Shown here: positions 34,545-43,560 of the stretch, one piece after another
Layout: every line of letters starts with the position of its first letter
Numbering within the stretch: position 1 is the stretch's first letter
DNA from: Terriglobia bacterium
GTDB taxonomy: Bacteria; Acidobacteriota; Terriglobia; Acidiferrales; UBA7541
Assembly (NCBI GenBank): GCA_020073375.1
Contig: JAIQFG010000041.1
Span: 1-57,125 of the forward strand
Direction of reading: 5' to 3'
Length of the DNA: 57,125 nt
Made by a program: the position numbers and the translations under genes
The notes under the pieces: generated by a model
Database searches by the model: none
What the model was told of the DNA's origin: nothing
The model's input: only the letters and a program-made list of their open reading frames with translations

Positions 34545-34631
34545 AACGTAGCACCGGCTGGAATGGCCAAAATGAACCGAAAATGAAATTTCATTCAGCT
34601 TCCGTTTGATGGAAATCGCATTGGATATACT
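34545..34631. promoter_or_regulatory. Shared divergent promoter/operator element, copy A
   Basis: On the minus strand TTCAT occurs at 34587-34583 and 34576-34572 (11-bp spacing), followed 26 bp downstream by the -10-like TACGTT (34550-34545) with extended TGC. This would drive the cupin operon. On the plus strand the other end has TGGAAATCGCATTG and TATACT (34626-34631), facing the propeller gene at 34690. The whole element aligns without gaps to the copy at 47652-47738 over its right 43 bp. Confidence 0.75.
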
Positions 34632-34689
34632 GGCACCCCAGAGGCTCTCACGCGTGGAGGCCTGCAATGATGAGGCGCAAAAAGTGAAA

Positions 34690-36405
34690 ATGAACGAAGC
34701 GAAGCAAAAGTTGTGCTCGATTGCCGTTGGGATTGCCGCCTGTTTGTTGCTGCAGATTCCGGCAAGCAGCCAGTCCTCCGCCTCCTTGACCGGCGTTGTC
34801 AGTTCGGACGCCGAGGGGCCCATGGAAGGAGTTGTGGTCAGCGCCAAGCGTGTTGGGGGAACAATCACGGTCAGCGTCGTGAGCGATCAGAAGGGTCGTT
34901 ATGCCTTTCCCGTGGACCGGCTGGCGGCGGGCGAGTATGAAATCAGGACCAGGGCGATCGGATACGACGCTGCCGATGCGAACATGACCGCCAGCGTGAA
35001 AAAAGAAAAACCGGCGAACGCGGACATCAAGCTCAACAAGACGCAGGATCTGACCGCTCAACTCACTTCGGCGGAATGGCTGATGAGCATTCCCGGGACG
35101 AAGGAGCAGAAACAAAAACTTTTTGTCGTCTGCATGACGTGCCACAAGCTGGCGCCGATTTTCAAGAGCACGTACAACGCCGAGCAGTGGAAAACCACCC
35201 TGCTGAGGATGTACAACTGGTCGCAGGCCAGCAGCTTCAATAAACCCATCCTGTCTCCCAACCGCGAAAGCGCACGCCCGGGGGACGAGGAATTCGCGCA
35301 GTTCCTCAGCACCATCAACATGAGCGCAAAATCGGCGGTCGACTTCCCCATCAAAACGCTGCCGCGTCCCCGCGGCGACGACACCAAGGTCATCATCACG
35401 GAATACGATCTCCCGAGAGCGGATGCCGAGCCCCACGATGCGGCCGTGGACCGCGAGGGATTGGTGTGGTACTGCGATTATGCGGAGGGAATTATCGGTC
35501 GCCTGGACCCGCGCACCGGCGACATCAAGGAGTGGCGAAACCCCATGGTGAAACCCGGTTACCCGGGCGGATACCAGTCATTGGAACTGGACAGGGACGG
35601 CAACCCCTGGGGGGCGCGGCACGAGTTTAACGGCGCCGCCATGCTGGACAGAAAGACAGGGCAGTTTACGAACTGGACCCTTCCCGCGGATTCCGTAAGC
35701 CTTCGCACACGAACCACATTCCTGGCCCCCAATCCCGATGGCACCGTGTGGATCAAGGATGATGTGGATCACAAAGCCTTCCGGCTCGATCCCGCAACCG
35801 GCAAATTCACCGGGTACGACCAATTTCCTCCGGAAATCAGCTTCGCGCGCCAATCCGAACTCCCGGCCAATTTTCCAAACGATCTGAGCGCGCAGAGCAA
35901 GTCGGCGCCGCAGCACAACATCTATGGCATCGGCTCGGACTCGCTCGGGAACGAGTACGGGGCGGATATTCTGGGGAACACTATCGCCAAGGTTGACGCC
36001 AAGACCGGCAAGGCCACTTTGTACACATTGCCCCACCCCGATTCTGGGCCGAGACGAATGCATATCGACGATCAAGGCCATCTGTGGGTCGGGGAGTTTT
36101 ACGGCAATCGCCTCGGCATGCTCGATACCAGGTCCGGAGAAATTCGCGAGTGGTCGCACCCGATCGAGTGGTACGGCCCCTATGATGCCGCCGTCGACAA
36201 AGAGGGCAACATCTGGACGGGTTCGATGAGCACGGATTTCATCACGCGGTTGAATCCGAAAACCGGAAAATTCAACCACTACCTGCTTCCGCTGCTCGGA
36301 TCCAACGTGCGCAGGGTGGATGTCGACAATTCCGGCGCGCGGCCGGCATTCTGGGTGGGCGAGAACCATCAGGCGAAAATCGCCAGGGTTGAACCTCTGG
36401 ATTAA
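34690..36405 (+). CDS. Haem-containing Vgb-like beta-propeller protein, paralogue 1
   Basis: A 571-residue exported protein. Signal peptide: residues 1-28. Carboxypeptidase-regulatory domain: about 33-118 (LTGVVSSDAEGPMEGVVVSA). A cytochrome-c-like segment has one haem motif CMTCH (148-152) and a conserved Met in LLRMYNW (M174) that could be the distal ligand. A streptogramin-lyase-like propeller fills about 235-571, with blades such as ITEYDLPRADAEPHDAAVD, EGIIGRLDPRTGDIKEW and MSTDFITRLNPKTGKF, ending WVGENHQAKIARVEPLD. Vgb enzymes linearise streptogramin B without hydrolysis; here a redox or binding role is equally possible. No good ribosome-binding site is seen before the ATG. Confidence 0.88.
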   Translation: MNEAKQKLCSIAVGIAACLLLQIPASSQSSASLTGVVSSDAEGPMEGVVVSAKRVGGTITVSVVSDQKGRYAFPVDRLAAGEYEIRTRAIGYDAADANMTASVKKEKPANADIKLNKTQDLTAQLTSAEWLMSIPGTKEQKQKLFVVCMTCHKLAPIFKSTYNAEQWKTTLLRMYNWSQASSFNKPILSPNRESARPGDEEFAQFLSTINMSAKSAVDFPIKTLPRPRGDDTKVIITEYDLPRADAEPHDAAVDREGLVWYCDYAEGIIGRLDPRTGDIKEWRNPMVKPGYPGGYQSLELDRDGNPWGARHEFNGAAMLDRKTGQFTNWTLPADSVSLRTRTTFLAPNPDGTVWIKDDVDHKAFRLDPATGKFTGYDQFPPEISFARQSELPANFPNDLSAQSKSAPQHNIYGIGSDSLGNEYGADILGNTIAKVDAKTGKATLYTLPHPDSGPRRMHIDDQGHLWVGEFYGNRLGMLDTRSGEIREWSHPIEWYGPYDAAVDKEGNIWTGSMSTDFITRLNPKTGKFNHYLLPLLGSNVRRVDVDNSGARPAFWVGENHQAKIARVEPLD

Positions 36406-36421
36406 GTTGCGCCGGGATTTG

Positions 36422-37183
36422 TTACGCCTGCGGCCTTCCCGCCTGCCGCGCATTTCTGCGATCGGCAAATGGGCCGGGATTCTCATTTTCCCAGGATTCC
36501 AGAAGAGTATCGAAGTTCAGCAGGACGTATGCGTTGGCGTTGCGCAAATGGCGCCGCATCGCGCATTCCGCCGCTTCGGGGTCCCGCCTTGAAATGGCTT
36601 CGAAAATGGCCTGGTGTTCGGCCGTGGCCTGGGGAGCGCGGCTCGGCGTGTCCACCAGCTTGAACCGGTACCGGTAAATGCGCAGCAGGTAAAAGGTGTC
36701 CTTCAGCAGGATGTCCATCAACCGGGAATTTCGGCTCCCCTGAATAATCCGGTAGTGAAAATCGTGGTCCAGGGACTGGTGATACTGGGCGACGGTTTCC
36801 TGCTTGCCCGGCGCCTGCGGCCTGGTAGTGACCAGCGCCGCCAGCTTCGCAATTTCGTCGCTGGTCATTCTTTCCGCGGCGCATCGGGCTGCCACGCCTT
36901 CCAGAGCTTCGCGGATAACCAGCAGTTGCGAGATATCTTCCTTGGAAAAGGTCGCCACGCGCGCGCCTAGGTTGTGTACTCGGGTGATCAGGTGCCGCCC
37001 TTCCAGGCGGCGCAATGCCTCGCGCAACGGCCCGCGGCTTACTCCCAGGCCCTCCGCCAAAGACTGCTCGGACAGGCGCGCGCCGAACGGAAGTTCGCCG
37101 GTCAAGATGGCTTTATCCAGCCGGTCGACTACGGCGTCGACCAGGGATGGAAATTTTTCTAATCTCTCGAACTGGGAACTCAT
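36422..37183 (-). CDS. GntR-family transcriptional regulator with FCD domain
   Basis: A 253-residue regulator. The N-terminal winged helix (about 15-80) has GARLSEQSLAEGLGVSRGPLREALRRLE, the usual GntR recognition helix. The C-terminal all-helical FCD domain (about 95-235) contains the His/Asp metal and ligand pocket pattern (YHQSLDHDFHYRII, DTPSRAPQATAEHQAIFEAI, RRHLRNA). FCD proteins respond to organic acids, sugar acids and catabolites. It is convergent with paralogue 1 and lies 60 bp downstream of the response-regulator gene on the same strand, so the two may be co-transcribed. A natural candidate to sense an intermediate of the exported pathway. Confidence 0.93.
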   Translation of the reverse strand: MSSQFERLEKFPSLVDAVVDRLDKAILTGELPFGARLSEQSLAEGLGVSRGPLREALRRLEGRHLITRVHNLGARVATFSKEDISQLLVIREALEGVAARCAAERMTSDEIAKLAALVTTRPQAPGKQETVAQYHQSLDHDFHYRIIQGSRNSRLMDILLKDTFYLLRIYRYRFKLVDTPSRAPQATAEHQAIFEAISRRDPEAAECAMRRHLRNANAYVLLNFDTLLESWENENPGPFADRRNARQAGRPQA

Positions 37184-37243
37184 GCGTTAACTGCAACCTT
37201 TCTTCCGGTACTGCTTCTCCGTTGTCTTGGTGACCCGGCCCGA

Positions 37244-37915
37244 TCAAGCGCACGCCAGCTTGTATCCGACGCCGCGGATGGCGTGAATCATTCTGGCTGT
37301 CCCCATATCGTTGATTTTCTGGCGCAGCCGGTAGACGTACACGTCCACCAGATTCGTGTCGCTGTCGTACTGGCAATCCCAAACGTGTTCGATGATTTCG
37401 CTTCGCGTCACGGTATCGGGACTGTGGAGCATGAGTAGCTCGACCAGGGCAAATTCCTTCGCCGTCAACTGGATGGTGACTCCGCCGCGGTTGATGCACC
37501 TGCGATGACGGTCGATTTCCAGATCTCCGATCCTTGAATTGATTTCTGCGCGGTCCTTGCTGCGGCGGATTAGCGCGCAGACCCGGGCGCGCAATTCGGC
37601 GACTGCAAATGGTTTTGGCAGGCAATCGTCAGCCCCGGCGTTCAATCCCTCCACGCGCTCCTCAACCAGGCTGTCCCCGGAGAGAAGCAGGATCGGAACC
37701 TTTACGCGGTGCTTGCGCAATTCCGCGCAAACTCGAATCCCGCTGGACCCGCGCAGGCGAATATCGACGAGGATCAAGTCGTAGGGAACGCCACGGGCAA
37801 TTTCCAACACCCGTTCCGCGCCCAGGACGGTATCCACCGCGTAGGCATCCTCGCGCAAAGCGCGAACCAGAAAACTGAGAAGCTTGCGATCATCACCCAC
37901 GGCGAGCACACGCAT
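37244..37915 (-). CDS. OmpR-family response regulator (orphan)
   Basis: A 223-residue two-component regulator. The receiver (1-115) keeps all key residues: acidic pair GDD, phospho-acceptor Asp in LILVDIRL, Ser in LLLSGD and Lys in LPKPF. The C-terminal winged helix (125-220) has LTAKEFALVELLMLHSPDTV, IIEHVWDCQYDSDTNLVDVYVYRLRQKI and the wing RMIHAIRGVGYKL. No histidine kinase gene is in the window. The ATG at 37915 with AGGGG 8 bp upstream is preferred to a GTG at 37924. Proteins of this family bind direct repeats about 11 bp apart, which is exactly the pattern in the four shared promoters of this island; binding is inference. Confidence 0.93.
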   Translation of the reverse strand: MRVLAVGDDRKLLSFLVRALREDAYAVDTVLGAERVLEIARGVPYDLILVDIRLRGSSGIRVCAELRKHRVKVPILLLSGDSLVEERVEGLNAGADDCLPKPFAVAELRARVCALIRRSKDRAEINSRIGDLEIDRHRRCINRGGVTIQLTAKEFALVELLMLHSPDTVTRSEIIEHVWDCQYDSDTNLVDVYVYRLRQKINDMGTARMIHAIRGVGYKLACA

Positions 37916-38083
37916 GGTCTTCACCCCTGTTGCAAATAAGAATGGCTTAATTGTGTAGACAGTTTACAGAACTTGGCCTTCCTGTCAACTACTTCTTTCC
38001 TCTTTTTGTCCAGAGCGACAATCCCGCCTGCCCTTTCACTTCGCGCGTTTTTCACGGCCTCGCCCGGCAATGTTAAATGGATT

Positions 38084-38125
38084 TTCATTCGCAATTCATC
38101 CTCGCCGCAACATTGATAGTAGTAT
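38084..38125 (+). promoter_or_regulatory. Shared promoter element, copy D
   Basis: TTCAT at 38084-38088 and 38095-38099 (11-bp spacing), then TAGTAT (38120-38125) 25 bp after the start of the second repeat. It faces paralogue 2 at 38209. Sequence outside the repeats is less conserved than in copies A and B. Confidence 0.6.
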
Positions 38126-38208
38126 CCACGCGGATCTTTGTGTGCCGCACCCGAACAGGTGTGCGAACACCGCAAAGCCTTCCGTGTGGCTGGAGAGGAT
38201 CATCCGTC

Positions 38209-39939
38209 ATGAACAGGTCTTTCGTGGAAAACCGTGAGCCGCCTTCGGGCAGTAAAGATTCCGCCCCCGGGATGTCGCTGAATGCAAAAAAAATAGGGCT
38301 GCGTCTATGGCTCGCGTTGGGATTATTTTTCGCCGTCGTGCCGGCGGGAATGGCTGCCGGACAGCCTGCCTTGACGGGAATCGTGAGTTCGGATGCCGAA
38401 GGGCCGATGGGCGGCGTCCTGGTCAGTGCCAAAAGAATGAATAGCATCGTTACTATCACCGTGGTTACCGGAAAAGACGGCCGGTACGCGTTTCCCGCGG
38501 ACAGGCTTGCTCCGGGCGACTATCAGATCGGCATCCGGGCGGTGGGATACGATCTGGCGACGCCGGATCTCAAGGTGACTGTCGGGGGCAAGCAGAGCAA
38601 AACCGACATAAAACTCAATAAAACCAAAAATCTGCCGGCGCAACTGAGCGACGCCGAATGGCTCATGAGCATCCCGGGAACACCGAAGCAAAAGGAATGG
38701 CTCTCGACCAGTTGCGTTTTCTGCCACAGCCTTACGCATGTCCTGACCAGCAAATATGACGCTGAAGGTTGGCTGACGACGTTCAACCGCATGTCGAACT
38801 GGTCAGGGTCCAGCGCGTTTTTCAAGCCCGTGCTGTCGCCCTGGGCGAATCACGAGATGATTTCATTCACGAAAGGCGATGAAGAGCAGGCCAAGTACCT
38901 TGCCTCGATCAATCTGAGCACCGGTCCGGAGTTCAAATTTGAGCTCAAGACCATGCCCCGTCCGCAAGGGGACGATACGAAAGTCATCATCACGGAATAC
39001 GACCTGCCGCGCCACGATGCTGAACCGCACGATGCGGTTTCCGACAAAGACGGAATGATCTGGTACTGCGATTTTGCCGAGGGAATCGTCGGCCGCTTGA
39101 ACCCCAAGACCGGAGAGGTTAAGGAATGGGAAGATCCTTCGCCAAGGCCCGGGTTTCCGGGCGGGTTTCAGGCGCTGGAGCTGGACAGCCAGGGAAATCC
39201 CTGGGTGACGCGGCACGAACTCAACGGCTTTGCGAAATTCGACAAAAAGACCGAGAAATTCACGAACATGAGCCTTCCGGAAAATCAGGTGAGCCCGAAA
39301 ACGCGGACTACTTTCCTGGCGATTACACCGGACGATAAAGTATGGGTGAAAGACAACGTGGACTTCAAGGCCTTCTGGTTCGATCCCCATACAGGGCGGT
39401 ATCTCGGCCGCAATCAATATCCCGACGACGTCGTCAAGACTCCTCCGCACAATATCTATGGAATCCGGTCCGACTCAAAAGGAAATGAATACGGCGCTGA
39501 CATCGACGGCAGCGGCATCGCCAGAATTGACGCGGAGACCGGGAAGGCGACGTACTATCCGACTCCGGCGCCAAATTCAGGTCCGCGGCGCATGCACATC
39601 GATTCCGACGACCGGCTCTGGATCGGGGAATATTACGCCAACAAGATCGCCCGCTTTGACACCAGGACAGGGCAATACCATGAGTGGGACCATCCCGTGA
39701 ACTGGTTCAGCCCCTACGATGTGGCCCCGGCGAAGGACGGCAACATCTGGGCCGGCGGCATGAGCACGGACTTAATTTCGCGCATGAACCTGAAAACCGG
39801 GAAGTTCAACAACTACTTGATGCCGCGTGTGGACACCAATGTTCGGAGGGTGGATGTGGACAATACGGGCGCGCGGCCGGTTTTCTGGGTGGGGGAGAAC
39901 CATCAATCCAAGATTGCGAAGGTTGAGCCCCTGGAATAA
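38209..39939 (+). CDS. Haem-containing Vgb-like beta-propeller protein, paralogue 2
   Basis: About 576 residues. An unusually long polar stretch (1-28) precedes the signal helix (LRLWLALGLFFAVVPAGMAAG), so an ATG at 38272 is a possible true start, although GGAGAGG supports 38209. Carboxypeptidase-regulatory domain at about 54-138, haem motif CVFCH (169-173), possible Met ligand in FNRMSNW, and the propeller with ITEYDLPRHDAEPHDAVSD, EGIVGRLNPKTGEVKEW and MSTDLISRMNLKTGKF, ending WVGENHQSKIAKVEPLE. Compared with paralogue 1, about ten residues between blades 3 and 4 are missing. It is divergent from the response-regulator gene and is followed by an NTF2-like gene 81 bp later. Confidence 0.88.
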   Translation: MNRSFVENREPPSGSKDSAPGMSLNAKKIGLRLWLALGLFFAVVPAGMAAGQPALTGIVSSDAEGPMGGVLVSAKRMNSIVTITVVTGKDGRYAFPADRLAPGDYQIGIRAVGYDLATPDLKVTVGGKQSKTDIKLNKTKNLPAQLSDAEWLMSIPGTPKQKEWLSTSCVFCHSLTHVLTSKYDAEGWLTTFNRMSNWSGSSAFFKPVLSPWANHEMISFTKGDEEQAKYLASINLSTGPEFKFELKTMPRPQGDDTKVIITEYDLPRHDAEPHDAVSDKDGMIWYCDFAEGIVGRLNPKTGEVKEWEDPSPRPGFPGGFQALELDSQGNPWVTRHELNGFAKFDKKTEKFTNMSLPENQVSPKTRTTFLAITPDDKVWVKDNVDFKAFWFDPHTGRYLGRNQYPDDVVKTPPHNIYGIRSDSKGNEYGADIDGSGIARIDAETGKATYYPTPAPNSGPRRMHIDSDDRLWIGEYYANKIARFDTRTGQYHEWDHPVNWFSPYDVAPAKDGNIWAGGMSTDLISRMNLKTGKFNNYLMPRVDTNVRRVDVDNTGARPVFWVGENHQSKIAKVEPLE

Positions 39940-40020
39940 GGAATTTTCAGCATCCCTCTGTCGCCGTTTTTTTGACGACGCTGTGTTCCTGCACGGATTA
40001 GAAAATTCGGAGAGTGAGCC

Positions 40021-40485
40021 ATGAAGCGATTCGCCCTGTTGTTGCCGTTTTTGATCGTTGTGCTTTGCGGGCCCATGAGCAGACGGGCGGTCGCGCAAGC
40101 GCGCAACGAAAAAGTCGAGCAGGAAATAATCAAGGTGGAAGACGAGCGGTTGCAGGCGTTCAAGAACAACGATGCGGCGACGCTCAACCGCATCTTTGAC
40201 GACGACTTTACGTATACGAACACCAAGGGCGAAATCCACACAAAAGCCGAACTGATCGGCGATGTGACCTCCGGGAAACTGACGTACAACACCCTGGTGC
40301 ATTCGGATGTTCACGTACGCGTCTATGGCGACACGGCTATACTGACCGGGCGAAGCGCGTCGGTGTACATGGAAAACGGCCAGGAAGGCGGCCGGACTCC
40401 CAGAAGGTATATGAACATTTTTATCCGGAAGAACGGACAGTGGCGCCTGGTCGCACGGCAGGAGACTCCCGTACTCGGAAAGTAA
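40021..40485 (+). CDS. Exported NTF2-like (DUF4440) protein 3
   Basis: A 154-residue protein with signal peptide FALLLPFLIVVLCGPMSRRAVAQ. The DUF4440 pattern is clear: KVEDERLQAFKNNDAATLNRIFDDDFTYT, KAELIGDVTSGKLTYNTL, DTAILTGRSA and NIFIRKNGQWRLVARQ. This is closer to the standard DUF4440 steroid-isomerase-like form than the pair at 27-28 kb. Downstream of paralogue 2 on the same strand, probably co-transcribed. Start supported by GGAGAGTGAGCC before the ATG. Ligand unknown. Confidence 0.88.
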   Translation: MKRFALLLPFLIVVLCGPMSRRAVAQARNEKVEQEIIKVEDERLQAFKNNDAATLNRIFDDDFTYTNTKGEIHTKAELIGDVTSGKLTYNTLVHSDVHVRVYGDTAILTGRSASVYMENGQEGGRTPRRYMNIFIRKNGQWRLVARQETPVLGK

Positions 40486-40755
40486 TGAGGTCGTGGGCGT
40501 TTTCGATCCACACATTGTTGAAGTCGAGGGTGGAGTCTTCGCGCGCGCGTCCTATTTTACTGATTTCCCGTTCACCCGCCTGCGGGCGATTGGTTGTTCA
40601 TCAACTGCGCGGATCGCCCCATTGTTACTGGCTTTCTTCACCTAATTTTCAGATGGATTGTTTCTAATTGTCCACACAGATCAGGGCACAAAGTTGTAAG
40701 TGGCTTTGAAATCAAGATTGGAAATCGCGCAAAGAAAAATTTGACGGAGGAATCC

Positions 40756-41829
40756 ATGAAACGATTGACGTCCATGATGGGATCTGTACTTCTGGGTGTT
40801 TTGGTGGTTTGGAGCTCGTTTGCAGGGGCTGAATCTTCTTCAGCCAGACCGGCGGGCGCACCCGCGCAAAGCGCTAACTACAGTGTCCGCACATTGGCGC
40901 TTCCCGACAACAATAGCGGCGACATCGGCATGGACTACATCACGTACGACGCCGCCACAAACTCGGTGTGGGTGCCGGGAGGAAATACCGGAGCCGTTGA
41001 TGTGATTGATGCGGCCACCGGCAAGGTGCGGCAGGTTACCGGCTTTCCCACCAAGGAGGTGGAAGTTGGCGGCGGCAAGCGCGTCGTCGGGCCCTCGGGC
41101 GTCACCGTTGGCGCTGGCGTTGTTTACATCGGCAGCCGCGGGGACTCCTCAATCTGCGCCGTCAACTCCCACACTCTGGCGCGCGGCGTCTGCGGCCACA
41201 TCGACTCCACGCCCGACGCGGTTGTGTATATCCCGACGACCAAGGAAGTCTGGGTCAGTTCTCCCAGCGACAAGACCATCCGCATTTTGGATGGCAAGAC
41301 GCTGAAGGAAAAAACAAAGCTCACTTTTGAGGGAGCCCCGGAAGGATATGCGGTGGACGCCAAGAATGGCCGATTCTATACCAACCTGGAAGATAAGGAC
41401 CGCACACTGGTCATCGATCCAAAAACGCGCAAAACCATATCGACCTGGGAGCCGGGATGTGGGAAGGATGGACCGCGCGGATTGCAGGTGGACCCGGCGG
41501 CCGGCCATTTGATTGTCGCGTGCACGACTCTGGCAAAAGTTCTAGACACCGCGCATGACGGCGCCGTTCTTTCGCAAGTCGATACCGGAGCGGGCCTGGA
41601 TGACATGGGCTATTCGCCAGTCACGCACATGCTGTACCTCGGCGCCGGAACCGCCGCGAAACTGACGGTCGCCAAGGTGGACGAAAAGGGCCAGCTATCG
41701 GTTGTCGCGCAGGTGCCTACGCAAACCGGTGTTCGCAACGCCGTGGTTGCCAAGGACGGAACTGTTTATTTGGCGCACTCGCGATTCGCGAATATCAGTG
41801 GGTTGATTGTAGTCACGCCCGAGAAGTAA
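40756..41829 (+). CDS. Exported YncE-like beta-propeller protein 1
   Basis: A 357-residue protein with signal peptide MMGSVLLGVLVVWSSFAGA and ATG preceded by GGAGG. Repeats of about 45 residues such as YDAATNSVWVPGGNTGAVDVIDAATGKV, IPTTKEVWVSSPSDKTIRILDGKTL and YAVDAKNGRFYTNLEDKDRTLVIDPKT form a seven-bladed YVTN/YncE-type propeller. Two Cys (in SSICAVNSHTLARGVCGH) could pair. Such proteins bind DNA or ligands or act as scaffolds; no catalytic site is known. It ends just before a paired palindrome. Confidence 0.85.
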   Translation: MKRLTSMMGSVLLGVLVVWSSFAGAESSSARPAGAPAQSANYSVRTLALPDNNSGDIGMDYITYDAATNSVWVPGGNTGAVDVIDAATGKVRQVTGFPTKEVEVGGGKRVVGPSGVTVGAGVVYIGSRGDSSICAVNSHTLARGVCGHIDSTPDAVVYIPTTKEVWVSSPSDKTIRILDGKTLKEKTKLTFEGAPEGYAVDAKNGRFYTNLEDKDRTLVIDPKTRKTISTWEPGCGKDGPRGLQVDPAAGHLIVACTTLAKVLDTAHDGAVLSQVDTGAGLDDMGYSPVTHMLYLGAGTAAKLTVAKVDEKGQLSVVAQVPTQTGVRNAVVAKDGTVYLAHSRFANISGLIVVTPEK

Positions 41830-41841
41830 GGGATCGAGGTA

Positions 41842-41916
41842 GGACAGGCACTCTTGCCTGTCCGGTTTTGTGCGCGTCAACAAAAATCTAAGCCGGACAG
41901 GCATGAGTGCCTGTCC
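41842..41916. repeat. Paired palindromic repeat (GGACAGGCA family)
   Basis: Two hairpin units, one at 41842-41863 (GGACAGGCA...TGCCTGTCC) and one at 41895-41916 (GGACAGGCA...TGCCTGTCC), in inverted arrangement about 30 bp apart. It sits between convergent genes and resembles in plan, though not in sequence, the repeat beside greA. Confidence 0.8.
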
Positions 41917-41955
41917 GACTGAAATTTCCTGAAAAAATGCGCGACCTGATTTAAT

Positions 41956-42465
41956 TTACTGCTGGGTAGGCGCGCTTTGTTTTTCCCCGCGGACCCATGC
42001 GGCGATGATTTTCCAATCCGGATCGTCCTGGGAAGCAAATTGCCTTCCTCCACCGTGCATGCGATTGGAATAGTCGCCGCCAGCCTCCGGCGCCAGCGGA
42101 TGCATGACGAGTACGCTTTCCGCCGGGTTTCCGGGAACCACGTAACGCGAGACGCGGCGGAAGATGCGCACGGATTGTTCCTCATCCCACATCGCGGCGC
42201 CCGGCGACAGCTTTTCCAGATAGGCAGGCGCCCCGCCATCCCCGCGCCCCGAATGGCAGACGTAACAACGCGCATGGCCGGGCCTCTTTTTCAGGAAGAT
42301 AGGCTCGACGCGCGTTTTGAAGAATTCGTAGTTTAGAGACGGAGTCGTGGCGGAAGCTGCCGGCGCGGCGGCGGATTGCGCCCCAGTGAAGGGAGGCGCA
42401 CACAGAAAACTCGCCGCTACGATCAGGCCTGCGCCGATTGTCTTTAGATTGATTCTGGCAATCAT
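41956..42465 (-). CDS. Exported c-type cytochrome-like protein
   Basis: A 169-residue protein with signal peptide (INLKTIGAGLIVAASFLCAPPFTGA) and a haem motif CYVCH (C67-H71). The context FKTRVEPIFLKKRPGHARCYVCHSG, with SLLVMHPL-like SVLVMHPLAPEAGGDYSNRMHGGG and a final DDPDWKIIAAWVRGE, is the PSC-type (planctomycete/acidobacterial cytochrome c) pattern. The ATG has GGGAG 6 bp upstream. It is the last gene of a five-gene minus-strand unit starting at 47585 and lies 11 bp after the YncE-like gene, so those two are translationally close. Likely periplasmic electron carrier. Confidence 0.85.
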   Translation of the reverse strand: MIARINLKTIGAGLIVAASFLCAPPFTGAQSAAAPAASATTPSLNYEFFKTRVEPIFLKKRPGHARCYVCHSGRGDGGAPAYLEKLSPGAAMWDEEQSVRIFRRVSRYVVPGNPAESVLVMHPLAPEAGGDYSNRMHGGGRQFASQDDPDWKIIAAWVRGEKQSAPTQQ

Positions 42466-42476
42466 GTTCGCTCCCG

Positions 42477-43460
42477 TTAAGGCATCACCAGCGTGCTGAC
42501 GTTTCTTGCTCCCTCTCCTACCTGCACGTTCGCGAGCACTTTCAGCGTTTTCGGATCGATTGCGGCAACCGACCGGAGTCCGGGATTGACCACGTAGAGC
42601 GTCTTGCCGTCCGGAGTAAAAGCGAGCCATTGCGGACCCGATCCGATCGCAGGGCGTCCCGGCAGATTGAGCACCGGCAACGTGACGCGTCCCAACGGTT
42701 TAAGGTCCGGAAGCGAATACGCCAAAACAGCGTTGGCAGTGGCGTAGTTGATCCAGAAAGTCTTGCCGTCAGGGGCCACGATGCTGCCGTGCGAGGTGTT
42801 CGGGGGGAAGTCGGTGGTCTCTTCGGGGAATTTGATCCTTTGCACCTCGGCGCGCTTCGCGAAATCCACCACCGCAAATCCGCCCATGCCCTGCAACTGC
42901 ACGAAAATCCGGCGGGCCGCGCCGTCGGGGCCGCTCTCGATGGACATGGTGAGCACGGGCAAGTCGAAAGGAACTTCCCAGATGGGCTGGTCGGTCTTGA
43001 GATCGATGACGCTGAGGAATTTTCCGGAGGGCGAGCCGGCAATCGCATACTTGCCGTCATCGGTCACGTAGAGGTCATGAATCCCGGCGCGCATGGGGAT
43101 CTTCTTGATCGTCTGCAGAGTGGCGGTGTCGATAATTTCGATGCCGCCCACCGGAGGTTTTTCCCGGATAGAGACCAACACCCGCTTTCCATCCTTGGTG
43201 ACAACGGGAAGGTTGGGATCGCCGCTCATGGGAACCATCTTGATGATTTTCGCGGTCTTTGTATCCACCACCACGAGGGCAGTTTCCGCCTCGTCCGTGA
43301 TGTAGGCACGGCTGCCGTCGGGGGCAAAGGTCACCCCATGCCCCGCCTCGATTCCTTCGATGACTTGCACCACTTTGTTCGTCGCCGGGTCGATGACTTC
43401 AACGGTGTCCCCGGCGCCGTTCATGACGTAAATGCGGGCCGTCCGGGCCGCCACGGGCAC
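42477..43460 (-). CDS. YncE-like beta-propeller protein 2 (possibly 5'-truncated)
   Basis: A 327-residue propeller with YVTN-type repeats (IYVMNGAGDTVEVIDPATNKVV, GVTFAPDGSRAYITDEAETALVVVD, DLYVTDDGKYAIAGSPSGKFLSVID). The only in-frame start is a GTG that leaves no signal peptide and no ribosome-binding site. The codons upstream would encode WILVAVPVAA, which looks like the end of a signal peptide, but the frame runs into TAA without a start codon. The 5' end therefore seems truncated or frameshifted, or a non-standard start (CTG) is used. Neighbours are all exported proteins. Sequencing error is possible. Confidence 0.8.
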   Translation of the reverse strand: MPVAARTARIYVMNGAGDTVEVIDPATNKVVQVIEGIEAGHGVTFAPDGSRAYITDEAETALVVVDTKTAKIIKMVPMSGDPNLPVVTKDGKRVLVSIREKPPVGGIEIIDTATLQTIKKIPMRAGIHDLYVTDDGKYAIAGSPSGKFLSVIDLKTDQPIWEVPFDLPVLTMSIESGPDGAARRIFVQLQGMGGFAVVDFAKRAEVQRIKFPEETTDFPPNTSHGSIVAPDGKTFWINYATANAVLAYSLPDLKPLGRVTLPVLNLPGRPAIGSGPQWLAFTPDGKTLYVVNPGLRSVAAIDPKTLKVLANVQVGEGARNVSTLVMP

Positions 43461-43560
43461 CGCTACCAGAATCCAGCCTGGGCAGTTGCCCGCGTTCCGA
43501 ACCTTTTACCTCAGGCAATCCGACAGTACGCTTGATCCGTTGCAAATGAAAATTTCTTTT

